DNA from: Verrucomicrobiales bacterium
GTDB taxonomy: Bacteria; Verrucomicrobiota; Verrucomicrobiia; Limisphaerales; CANJXF01
Direction of reading: 5' to 3'
Assembly: GCA_947478865.1 (NCBI GenBank)
Contig: CANJXF010000019.1
Span: 1 to 64,000 of the forward strand
Length of the DNA stretch: 64,000 nt
In this document: piece by piece, positions 18,760 to 27,244 of the stretch
Numbering within the stretch: position 1 is the first letter of the stretch
Layout of the letters: every line of letters starts with the position of its first letter
Notes under the pieces: generated by a model
What the model was told of the DNA's origin: nothing
What the model saw: the letters and a program-made list of their open reading frames with translations, nothing else
Database searches by the model: none
Made by a program: the position numbers and the translations under genes

Positions 18760-21700
18760 TTACGGACAAGGAACCCACGGAAGACCGGGGCCGTAGCGCG
18801 TGCTCAAAATATCCGGCTGATTCGGGGGCGTCCCGGTGCCGCCCACGTTGGCCGTCTTGCTTCCCCACATGATGGAGAAGGTGCGCTGGGCGTCGGGCAT
18901 GACGAGGATATTGCAGACGTTGTAGCCGCAGGAGCCCACCTGGGACGGCGAGCTGAAATCCAGGCCGCGCGTGGTGTGGCAGGCCCGGCAGGAAGTCTTG
19001 ACTGTGTCGCGGTAGACGGGCAGGTCGCTGACACCTTGCCATGCGGTGGGAACGTAATTCTTGTCGAAGGTGCCGGTGCCGCTAATGCCATACCAGCCAT
19101 TGACCATCGCCTGGATCGCCGGCGTGGGGCTGGTGTTGTCCCGGATGGCGAGGTTCATGGTCCGGAAGGCATTGTGTTGTGCGGCCGGTTTGTAGGCGGC
19201 AGCCGTCGAATAGGTGTAGGACTCCATATCGAAGGGTATGAATTTCGAGTTCAGATTCCACCCGGTGCTGGCAGTGCCGGAGACGCCATGAGAGCCGCCG
19301 TGGCAGATGATGCAAAGGTTGGGGACAAATTTGTCACCGTTGTTGTCGAGGTTGGCGCGGTCCACCCGGTTGCCGCTGGCGTCAAAGACGTAAAACTTCG
19401 TGTAACGGCCGAGTGACGGATACGCCGGATCGTAGGCATAGTCCATGGCCACGCTGGCAATGACGCTAAACCCGGTGCGGGCATGATCCACGGTGTCGTG
19501 GTTGGACACGTAAAACGCGGTGTCCGTGTTGCTATCGGCGCCGACCTTGCGCCGCATGTGCATCTGGCGTCCAAAGCCAAGATCGCTGGCATTGAAATAG
19601 GCAGCCGAAGCTTCGTCGCCGGCGTTGAATCCGTTGGCGGTTTTCCAGGCGGCCAGGGTGGTCTTTTGGTTGGCAGGGTCGATGGCCGCATAATAACTGG
19701 CCGCCGTGGCAGCACTGCCAACACCGAAACCGTGGGTCAGAAATGGCTCGGCCTGTTCCACCTTGGTGGAGAGCAAGGGGACTTGCAGGCCCAACTTCAA
19801 TGGCACCACGAGGTCCGCGTAGGCGATGGGCGAGGCTACCGTGACTTTCAGGTTGACCGTTTTGGCCGTGTCGGGCGTGGCGACGCCCAGCGGGTTGACC
19901 GGGTCGGCGAAATAGCCGCCGGGCGCCTGCCGGTGATCCAACACCGAGATGTTGAAGACGGTTTGGGGAGGGACAAAAAGCGTGGTGGGCGTGACGTAGA
20001 CGGTGCGCGTATAAGCCAGGCTTCCCCCGACAACGCGAATGTCAAACGGCAAGGCCAGGGTGCGGTCGGCGGTGAGGGTGAGCGTCGAATAGGGCCCGCT
20101 CGGGTCAACGGCATTATGGTTGTTGAACGGAACGGCAACGCCAGTGAGAACATAAACAGGCGTGGCGCCGATGGGACTGGGTCGGAAAGTGGCGGTGCCC
20201 GATGGGGTCCAGGTGCCGGAGCCGAGGTTATACGACCAGACGCCGGCAGTTTTGGGAAGGGTGGGATAGTTCGAGGCGCATCCGGAACTGACGGGCAAAG
20301 CCAGAGTGACGGCGGAGTCGGCGAGCGGGGAGAGCTCCGCACCCGAGGCGTCCTGCACCCGCACATGGGCAGTGGTGAGGCTGGAGAAGAATCCCTCCGG
20401 CGCGCCAGAGCCGCCAGCGATGGCGCTAACCGGCGATTCAAACAACGGGTTGCAAGGATCAATCGTTGTTATCGCCACCGTCACGGGATTAACCACTGGA
20501 AGTCCATCCAGCCGTGTCAGTGAATTGGAAGGGATAAACACTTCCGTTCCCTGGGAGCTGACAAGGGCCATATCCTGATCCACCGTTCGAGAGAAAATCT
20601 CCGGCTTGAAGAAGGTGTAAGTCCCGCCGGCATTCTCGTCGGTGAAGACGCGGGAGATCGGGGCAAATCCAGGTTTGGAGAGGGTCAGCACAAAAGGCGG
20701 ACTGTCGTTCGTGACAACGAGGGCAAATGAACCTCCGGGCTCCGTCAGGGCGAAAGCATTGCCGAGGGTAACCGTGGCGTCGCCAACCGGCTGCCCGTCA
20801 CTGTCCGAGACTACCCCCGAGAAGAGCAGCTCGGAGGCGGTGGAGACGCGGACCCGGGCCGTGGCAAAACCGCCACGATTGTCGCTGACCCGGACGTACA
20901 TGACGTGAATGCCAGCGGACGAAGGGAGCTTCCATTGCACATTGGTCGAGTCCGAAGAGGTGAAGGCGCCTTGGCTCAGGCTGGGCACCCAATAATAGTG
21001 GAGCGCATCGCCGTCAGCATCCTGAGCCGCCACCGCAAGAGTGACGGTGGCGCCAGGCGCGGCGCGCTTGACTGGCTGGCCGTTGAAGGTGGCGATGACG
21101 CTGGCGATCTCCGGCCGATGATTCGGCAGGAGGACGTTCGCTGGATCGGTTTGGGCGAGGCTGACATCCGTTTGTGCGGAGAGGGTTTCGCACGTGGCGA
21201 CCACACGGCCACTGCCGACCAGCGGAACGCCGGTCAGGATGAACTGCCCGGATGAATTCGGAAGCGCCGAAGCGATGGGCGTTCCGTTCAAGGATTCCAG
21301 GCGCACCGTCGTTTGAAGATCGAGGTCGTAAAAGGCATCGTGCCGGTGCAGCGGGGAGTTATCGAGGAAACTGACCTGTCCGAACAGGGCGTGGCTGTTG
21401 CCGTTGTTCTGCAGAAACGCCGGCTCAGGAGCGAGGTAAACAATGTCGTCTACAATTGCAACGTGCTGGGTGCTGCAGCCGGAGATGAAGCCCGGCGCCT
21501 GCCAGCACAACTGATAATGGCCTGGTGGTTGCCGGCTCAGAACGAACATCCCGTTGACATCGGTCGTGACCGGGTCGCTCGGGATCTGCGTGGCTAAATT
21601 GACCAGGCGAACCGACATGCCGGGAAGCACCACCTGCGTCGGAACCGATCCATTGAACATAACACTGTAGAGGGAGCCGACCACGTCACCACCTGCCCCT

Positions 21701-21972
21701 TTGATCAACCGGAAGAATCGGGCGCTGCTTGTCGGCAGGATTTGGTGCGGACTCGTGGCTTCCAGCACAAAGTTCCATGGCCCGGACGGCCCGTCGGACT
21801 GCTGCAACACCGCGCCGGGATCGGCCCACGATGTTTCAATGCCTTCCCCCACCGCGCGAATCTGGATGGCGGGTTGAGCGAAGGCACTGCCCGCGAGCAA
21901 AGCGAGAACAAAAGCCAGGGATGACCACGAGCGGACGAGAGCCGCCTCGTGTTTGAAGGTCAGGTTGATCAT
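18760..21972 (-). CDS. Secreted multidomain protein with two CxxCH haem motifs
   Basis: A 1070-residue protein with a signal peptide (SLAFVLALLAGSAFAQ). The first 90 residues form a small FxRL-type module (SSARFFRLIK). Several carboxypeptidase-regulatory-like beta domains follow (near 95-170, 185-265 and 380-450), with a PKD-like stretch between about 270 and 375 (HRPEIASVIATFNG..., AAQDADGDALHYYW). The last 200 residues carry two c-type haem sites, CIICH (about 19300-19314) and CRACH (18976-18990), close to SCGYNVC. A cell-surface electron-carrier or redox-sensing role is possible. The domain order is unusual; the product cannot be named. Confidence 0.7.
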   Translation of the reverse strand: MINLTFKHEAALVRSWSSLAFVLALLAGSAFAQPAIQIRAVGEGIETSWADPGAVLQQSDGPSGPWNFVLEATSPHQILPTSSARFFRLIKGAGGDVVGSLYSVMFNGSVPTQVVLPGMSVRLVNLATQIPSDPVTTDVNGMFVLSRQPPGHYQLCWQAPGFISGCSTQHVAIVDDIVYLAPEPAFLQNNGNSHALFGQVSFLDNSPLHRHDAFYDLDLQTTVRLESLNGTPIASALPNSSGQFILTGVPLVGSGRVVATCETLSAQTDVSLAQTDPANVLLPNHRPEIASVIATFNGQPVKRAAPGATVTLAVAAQDADGDALHYYWVPSLSQGAFTSSDSTNVQWKLPSSAGIHVMYVRVSDNRGGFATARVRVSTASELLFSGVVSDSDGQPVGDATVTLGNAFALTEPGGSFALVVTNDSPPFVLTLSKPGFAPISRVFTDENAGGTYTFFKPEIFSRTVDQDMALVSSQGTEVFIPSNSLTRLDGLPVVNPVTVAITTIDPCNPLFESPVSAIAGGSGAPEGFFSSLTTAHVRVQDASGAELSPLADSAVTLALPVSSGCASNYPTLPKTAGVWSYNLGSGTWTPSGTATFRPSPIGATPVYVLTGVAVPFNNHNAVDPSGPYSTLTLTADRTLALPFDIRVVGGSLAYTRTVYVTPTTLFVPPQTVFNISVLDHRQAPGGYFADPVNPLGVATPDTAKTVNLKVTVASPIAYADLVVPLKLGLQVPLLSTKVEQAEPFLTHGFGVGSAATAASYYAAIDPANQKTTLAAWKTANGFNAGDEASAAYFNASDLGFGRQMHMRRKVGADSNTDTAFYVSNHDTVDHARTGFSVIASVAMDYAYDPAYPSLGRYTKFYVFDASGNRVDRANLDNNGDKFVPNLCIICHGGSHGVSGTASTGWNLNSKFIPFDMESYTYSTAAAYKPAAQHNAFRTMNLAIRDNTSPTPAIQAMVNGWYGISGTGTFDKNYVPTAWQGVSDLPVYRDTVKTSCRACHTTRGLDFSSPSQVGSCGYNVCNILVMPDAQRTFSIMWGSKTANVGGTGTPPNQPDILSTRYGPGLPWVPCP

Positions 21973-22271
21973 AAGGGCAATGATAGGTTGGGTCGGCGCA
22001 AATCTTGCGCCTGTCCGCGATCACCGTCAAGGGCGGATTGGCCACGAAGGTGTCCAAGGTTCAAAGGAAGGGGCGGCCGCGAATCTGGGTCGTAGCGGGG
22101 TTACAAATCCCCAGGGCACTATCGCCGCTTAAGAACGGAGGGTCCTTCACATCGGGGTTTGACACCCTCTCGGTTCGGAATAGCCTTCAGCCATTACTCG
22201 ATGCGAAAGCAATTTTCCGGCGCGCCCGGCGCATCCAAAATCAATTTGTTATCAGCCTTGAACAAGTTTTC

Positions 22272-23834
22272 ATGAATAAATTTATCTCCGCGAGTTTGCT
22301 CAGCGCCGTTTTTGCTGCAACCAGTTTCGCCGGCCCAATCGAGATCGGCGATCGGCGGCAACTGTTCATCGACCGGATCTTTCTGGCGGAAGCGAAGGGG
22401 GTGGAGATCGCTGTCCACCCGCCGCGGAAGAGTGGAGAAATGGCAATCAAGCCGGAGCAGCCCTGGGAAAAAGGCGGGATCGGGCCCTACAGCAGTGTGC
22501 TGTTCGACGGCGAGACCTACCACATGTGGTACCACGCCATGGACATGGTGCAGTGGGACTCGGGGCATACCAACGGCTCCATCTGCTATGCCACATCCAA
22601 GGACGGCATCCGGTGGGATAGAGCGAAGGCCGGCTTGATCGATTACAATGGCAATCGCGAGAACAATATTGTCTTTGGCCACGGGGCCAACGGCGTGATC
22701 CTGGGCCAGGACGGCGGAATGGTTTTCCTCGATCCGAACGCACCGCCGGAGCAGCGGTTCCGCATGGCCTGCCGCCTTGGGCCGGAAGGTCAAGGGGTGC
22801 GTGTTTTTTCATCAGGTGACGGTGTTCATTGGAAGTTGACCCATCCTTCAGTCATCACCGCTCGGCCCGAGGAGAAGCGCAGCCATCTGGACTCGCAAAA
22901 TGTGATTTTCTGGGATGACGCGCTGCGAAAGTATGTCGCCTATGTGCGATACAATCGCCCCGAACGGCGCGGGCGGGCGAGGAGCATCTCGCGCGCTGAA
23001 TCCGACCGGCTCGGAGGCTTTCCGGTCGTGCAGGATATGCAGGTGGTATTTCAGCCGGACGATCAGGACCTCAAGGAGGATGGCCTACCGGCGGTGGACT
23101 TCTACGTGAGCGCCGCCGTCAAGTATCCTTGGGCGGACAATGCTTACTTCATGTTCCCCACGGCCTACTTCCACTATTCAGGGCGGCTGGCGGAGTTCGC
23201 CAAGCAATCCCCCGCCAACGCCGGCCCGCTCGACAGCCAGTTCGCCGCGAGCCGTGACGGGATCAAGTGGGAGCGATATGACCGGCGTCCGTTCGTGCCG
23301 CTGGGAATGAAGGGGGAATTCGACTGGGGCTGCGCCCGCACAATTTGGGGGCTCGTGCCCGATAAAACCGGGCGCGAAATGTATATCTATTACCGGGCGG
23401 GTGAATGGCTGCACGGATGGGATCGAAACGAGCAGAACAAGAACATCCTGACCTCAAAAGGCTTTGGCGCAACGCGGGATATTACGTGCATCAGCCGGCT
23501 CATTTCGCGGCGCGACGGGTTCACCTCCATACGCGGTGCCTATGTGGGCGGCGAGTTCACAACGCCGCCGGTTCTGTTCACAGGGAGCAAGCTGCTCCTC
23601 AACGTGGACACATCGGCGACCGGAATCGTGCAGGTGGGGATTCTCGACGAGCAAGGCTCGGCCATCGAGGGTTTCGCGCCGGGGCAGTGCGACATCATTC
23701 ACACCGCCAACGAGATTAATCGCGTTGTAAGCTGGCATGGGCGCGCGGACGTCAGCAAGCTCGCGGGAAGGCCGGTGCGGATCAAATTCCTCGTGCGGGA
23801 TGCGGACGTTTACGCGTTCCAATTTGGAAAGTGA
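22272..23834 (+). CDS. Secreted five-bladed beta-propeller protein, GH32/GH43/GH130-like
   Basis: The ATG at 22272 gives 520 residues with a signal peptide (MNKFISASLLSAVFAATSFA); the open frame continues 89 codons upstream without a signal and is not used. IEIGDRRQLFIDRIFLAEA is a frequent opening of planctomycete/verrucomicrobial secreted propeller proteins. Blade-like strands follow: GPYSSVLFDGETYHMWYHAM, NGSICYATSKDGIRWDRA, FRMACRLGPEGQGVRVFSS. These are typical of the beta-fructosidase/arabinanase superfamily. Catalytic acids cannot be assigned by eye, so activity remains open. Its neighbour at 23885-25336 belongs to the same general superfamily. Confidence 0.7.
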   Translation: MNKFISASLLSAVFAATSFAGPIEIGDRRQLFIDRIFLAEAKGVEIAVHPPRKSGEMAIKPEQPWEKGGIGPYSSVLFDGETYHMWYHAMDMVQWDSGHTNGSICYATSKDGIRWDRAKAGLIDYNGNRENNIVFGHGANGVILGQDGGMVFLDPNAPPEQRFRMACRLGPEGQGVRVFSSGDGVHWKLTHPSVITARPEEKRSHLDSQNVIFWDDALRKYVAYVRYNRPERRGRARSISRAESDRLGGFPVVQDMQVVFQPDDQDLKEDGLPAVDFYVSAAVKYPWADNAYFMFPTAYFHYSGRLAEFAKQSPANAGPLDSQFAASRDGIKWERYDRRPFVPLGMKGEFDWGCARTIWGLVPDKTGREMYIYYRAGEWLHGWDRNEQNKNILTSKGFGATRDITCISRLISRRDGFTSIRGAYVGGEFTTPPVLFTGSKLLLNVDTSATGIVQVGILDEQGSAIEGFAPGQCDIIHTANEINRVVSWHGRADVSKLAGRPVRIKFLVRDADVYAFQFGK

Positions 23835-23884
23835 CGCGGCCTTAGATTCCTGCCGGCCAGCGCGGTGCTGGAGCGCGCTTGGAG

Positions 23885-25336
23885 TCAGCGTTCGGTTCCC
23901 AGCCCATAGATGCGCGCGCTGCGCAGGTGGAACCGGAGGGAAACCTTTTTGCCGCTGAGTTCCCTGCCCGTTTTTTCGCCCCAGCGCAGCGGGATGCGCG
24001 TATCGTCTATGTTCTGGAGCAAACACTGGCTGGGTTCGTAGCCGGGTATCACCTTATGGTTCTCATCACGGAGTTCAACTTGCACATAGGCCTGGTTGAA
24101 GAGTCCGTGTCCCTTGGGCACGGATGCGTTGAGCAGAAGCGTCTTTTCGGGCATTGAGAACGCCGCGGAGGAGAACTCGGCATTGGATCGCGCGCCGATC
24201 GCAGCGAGGCGGTACTCGGGCAACCCCCACACCTGCCCTGACAGCCAGAAGAGCATCTCCCGACCGAACCACATCGGCGCCATCTTGATGGGGTAGGAGG
24301 CATCGCCCTGGGCATCGACCGTTCGCCACGGCCGCTGCCAGTTGATCCCGTCCGCGCTGACCCACCATTCGCAGGACAGGTGCGGGCCATGCTTGTTCGG
24401 CGTCAGCGGAGATGCGGCGTAGAGGTCGGCCATGGCGATATACCGGTCGCCGTATGCAAAAGGCTGCATGCGATAGAATTCGACTTCGGGCGAATCCTTG
24501 TCATCGGGAGTGATTAGGCCGCCTGTCCCAGCATGGCCAGCCGTTTCCCATTGCAAGCCGTCCTGGCTGGTGCGCATGCTGAGCACGCGGCGTTGCGAGG
24601 AACCCAGGTTGTCTGCAATCGGTTTCTTCCAAGGCTGATGCGTCACTTGACCGGTCAGGAAACGGTTGGATCGCCCATCCCACATCATTCCAAATGCATC
24701 GTGGTCGAGGTAGATCGGCTTGTCTGAAAGCGGACCCCATTTCTCGCCGTCATCACTCACAAAACCCCAAAGGGCATGCCCCTGCCCCGGCTGGCTGGAC
24801 CGGCTCCATGGATAAAAGAACAGCCGTCCGGTGGTCGCCTGCCGAACCATCGAAGCTTCGATCAGCCAGGGGCCTTTGGGGTTGCGATAGATTTCCATTA
24901 AGTCGGTGAAGTGATAACCGTCCGGGGTTCGGGCCCGGTAGAGCCGCCAAAGAAAATTCTTCGGCTGCTCCGGGGATTCATGACTGTCGCCGCCGAACAC
25001 GAGGCAACCGCCCTCCGGCTGTGGAACGGCCAGGAGCGAACGAAATGGGATTCCGGCCTTCGCCTCCTTCCCCTGCCCTGGTCCCGCCGACGGCGTGATT
25101 GACCCGCGCAGGGTGAGCGGATTTGCTTCAAAAGTAAGCATCCCAACCGGTTCAAGGGCGTCGGCCGGCTGCATGAAGGTCAGCACGGGATTGATGGGCG
25201 ATTCCGCCCCGCTGGCCGACCGGCTGGCAAAAGGAACGACGCACAGCCCGATGAATAGGATAGCGATCAACCGCTCGCATCGGCTCCCGGCCGCCAGGAT
25301 GCCTGCCTGCTTTAGGGGATTCTCAATCAAGCTCAT
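23885..25336 (-). CDS. Secreted beta-propeller protein, glycosidase-like
   Basis: From the ATG at 25336 the protein has 483 residues with a hydrophobic export segment (LIAILFIGLCVVPFASRSAS). The body repeats propeller-type signatures: GPWLIEASMVRQATTGRLFF, YLDHDAFGMMWDGRSNRF, SQDGLQWETAGH and CEWWVSADGINWQRPW. This pattern (SxDGxxW) is common in GH32/GH43-like and sialidase-like folds. It converges with the previous propeller gene, 50 bases apart, suggesting related substrates. Specific activity is not deducible. Confidence 0.65.
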   Translation of the reverse strand: MSLIENPLKQAGILAAGSRCERLIAILFIGLCVVPFASRSASGAESPINPVLTFMQPADALEPVGMLTFEANPLTLRGSITPSAGPGQGKEAKAGIPFRSLLAVPQPEGGCLVFGGDSHESPEQPKNFLWRLYRARTPDGYHFTDLMEIYRNPKGPWLIEASMVRQATTGRLFFYPWSRSSQPGQGHALWGFVSDDGEKWGPLSDKPIYLDHDAFGMMWDGRSNRFLTGQVTHQPWKKPIADNLGSSQRRVLSMRTSQDGLQWETAGHAGTGGLITPDDKDSPEVEFYRMQPFAYGDRYIAMADLYAASPLTPNKHGPHLSCEWWVSADGINWQRPWRTVDAQGDASYPIKMAPMWFGREMLFWLSGQVWGLPEYRLAAIGARSNAEFSSAAFSMPEKTLLLNASVPKGHGLFNQAYVQVELRDENHKVIPGYEPSQCLLQNIDDTRIPLRWGEKTGRELSGKKVSLRFHLRSARIYGLGTER

Positions 25337-25515
25337 CTTCAACACGGTTGCTCTGAAAGCTGCCAAGGCGATTTGCCGGTGGAACAAGGATTAGCAAAGC
25401 TCGCTCGGCGCCGCTAATGGAAAAGGGTTACCTCAGCAAGCCGTTCGCGTAATCCAGCGGGACGAACGAGCCATCTGTCCAATTCCGGTCAGGTGGCTCG
25501 CCGCCGCGCTTTACA

Positions 25516-26475
25516 TCACGGCTTGGGCACGATCCAGATGTTGCGATAGAAGACGGGATTGCCATGTCCCTGGAGTTGTATTCCACCGCCGTCGGCGACT
25601 TCCTTCATCCCGCCTCCCGGGGTTTCAGATTTCAACTCCAGTTTGTCGTGAATCACCACTCCATTATGTTTCACCGATACCACCGTGTTTTTCGTCTTCT
25701 TGCCTTCGTCATTGAAGGTTGCCGCAGCCACTTCAAAATCATAGGTCTGCCAGGTCAAGGGCGGGAAGCACATGTTCACCGCCGGCTTGGCCTGCTGGTA
25801 AAATCCGCCGCACTCATTGTTCTCGCCGTTGAGCCCGAAACTGTCGAGCACCTGACATTCGTAACGGTCCAGGAGGTAAACCCCGCTGTTGCCCCGGTCC
25901 TGGCCGCGGCCATGCGGTTTGAACGGCAGCAGGAACTCGATGTGCAACGTGAAGTTGGTGAACTTTTGTTTTGAAATCGTCCCAGACTGGAGCAGGCCGC
26001 GTTCATCCATGCGCCCACCTTTCCATGCGTCGGCATTGTGACCGTCGAACAGGACAATGGCACCCGCCGGCGGCTTGGCTCCGAGGGTCGGGCTCTTGCG
26101 TTCGGTCTTGGTCATGGTCCAGGGCCCACCCGCTTCGCTCCGAATCGTGATCTTGCCGGCGGCCAGCTCGGCGCGATACTTGTTCGCACCGGTGAAAATG
26201 ATCTTATCCCCTTCACGCTGGCCGCTGATCTCCTGTTTCGCTTCCTTATCCCAGCCGGCTCCCGGCAATCCACCGTGATAAGTCACCAGGCGGAATTTGT
26301 CGTCGCCCAAGGCGATGACCTGCGCCCCACCCCAGTCGTTTTTGTATTCGCCCTGACTGCTATAATCCGGTCCGGCATGGGCAGGGTCGGTGAAGGTTTC
26401 ATGTTTAGGTTTGTCATCGGCCGCAAAAACCGTGACGGCCATTGCGAGAGGAACGAGAGCGAGCCATTTTTTCAT
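25516..26475 (-). CDS. DUF1080 protein (3-keto-disaccharide hydrolase family)
   Basis: A 319-residue secreted protein (signal MKKWLALVPLAMAVTVFA). Residues about 25-130 form an N-terminal module common in this lineage; residues about 135-319 are the DUF1080 concanavalin-like domain: GAIVLFDGHNADAWKGG, FTLHIEFLLPFKPHGRGQ, RGNSGVYLLDRYECQVLDSF and GGIQLQGHGNPVFYRNIWIV. DUF1080 proteins are now annotated as 3-keto-disaccharide hydrolases; the neighbouring Gfo/Idh/MocA oxidoreductase and PQQ dehydrogenase are consistent with oxidising sugars before cleaving them. The exact glycoside is unknown. Confidence 0.88.
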   Translation of the reverse strand: MKKWLALVPLAMAVTVFAADDKPKHETFTDPAHAGPDYSSQGEYKNDWGGAQVIALGDDKFRLVTYHGGLPGAGWDKEAKQEISGQREGDKIIFTGANKYRAELAAGKITIRSEAGGPWTMTKTERKSPTLGAKPPAGAIVLFDGHNADAWKGGRMDERGLLQSGTISKQKFTNFTLHIEFLLPFKPHGRGQDRGNSGVYLLDRYECQVLDSFGLNGENNECGGFYQQAKPAVNMCFPPLTWQTYDFEVAAATFNDEGKKTKNTVVSVKHNGVVIHDKLELKSETPGGGMKEVADGGGIQLQGHGNPVFYRNIWIVPKP

Positions 26476-27244
26476 AATGTGAAAGTAATATTGAGAATGT
26501 AATTAAGGCATCAGCATTTCCCGCCGCCATCCTGTAAGCAACCAAAACTTTTGCGGGCCCGCTTGGCCTCTCGTTTCCCGCGCGGCTGTGCTCGACCCCT
26601 GGCCCGGCCGCTGCCGGGACGCAAAAATAAGTTCAAAAAATGCCTACCCCACCCTTGGCCAATATGATTCAATCGGCTCGTCTCACCCTTTCTGGTTCTT
26701 AGGCCGTGAATCAAAACGTTGTGACACCAGTGTCAACTCAGTGAACCCACGGCCACAATCCGAACGTTGCAGGCCAACGCCACTCTCGCCACCGGCGCGT
26801 GGGGCAATTACCTCGGCCCCGTCGTCAATAATCGCGCCACCAACTCGCCACCCGCGGGCGCTCTGTTCTTCCGGCTCAGGCAGTAAGAATAGGCCGGGCG
26901 GGCGCCGGTGAGCCCCGCCTCGCCCTGGATGTCGGGCGCGAGCATCCCTTCCAGGGCCGGCTGCACGATGATTTACGGCGCCATGTTTGACGAAGTGGGT
27001 GAGGGAACGGCGATGTTCCACTGCAAGCGACCATGCCGATTGCGCCACGAGCGCCGCACAAGGAGCCACCAGCTTCGCCGCAGGATTTGGTTCAACTTCC
27101 GCCACCGCTTTCGGGGTCACTCCAAACCAGCGCCTGGCCTGATCGCGCGTCGCGCTGGTGGATTCACTTCACCTCTTCCCGGTTCCAGGCTGCCTTGAGG
27201 TATGTTCAGCGCAGCCCCTCCTCCTTGTCGCTATTGAACACGGA
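26476..27244. other. Gene-poor gap with a decayed gene end
   Basis: The region between DUF1080 and the subtilase-cytochrome chimera holds the remnant listed at 26746-26886 and an inverted repeat TGACAC-CA-GTGTCA near 26722-26735. The remainder shows no convincing coding frame on either strand, although its composition resembles old coding DNA. Confidence 0.5.
26746..26886 (+). pseudogene. Remnant: C-terminal end of a secreted FxRL-tail protein
   Basis: In one frame the DNA reads NATLATGAWGNYLGPVVNN followed by SPPAGALFFRLRQ and a TAA at 26884-26886. This is the standard closing sequence of secreted proteins in this lineage (compare the end of the HYR gene, KKFFRLKK). The frame has a stop about 15 codons upstream (26722-26724) and no start, so only the 3' end of a former gene remains. 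Confidence 0.6.

Noticed and set aside
22005-22271. N-terminal 89 codons of the propeller protein
   Set aside because: They carry no export signal; the ATG at 22272 gives a clean signal peptide.
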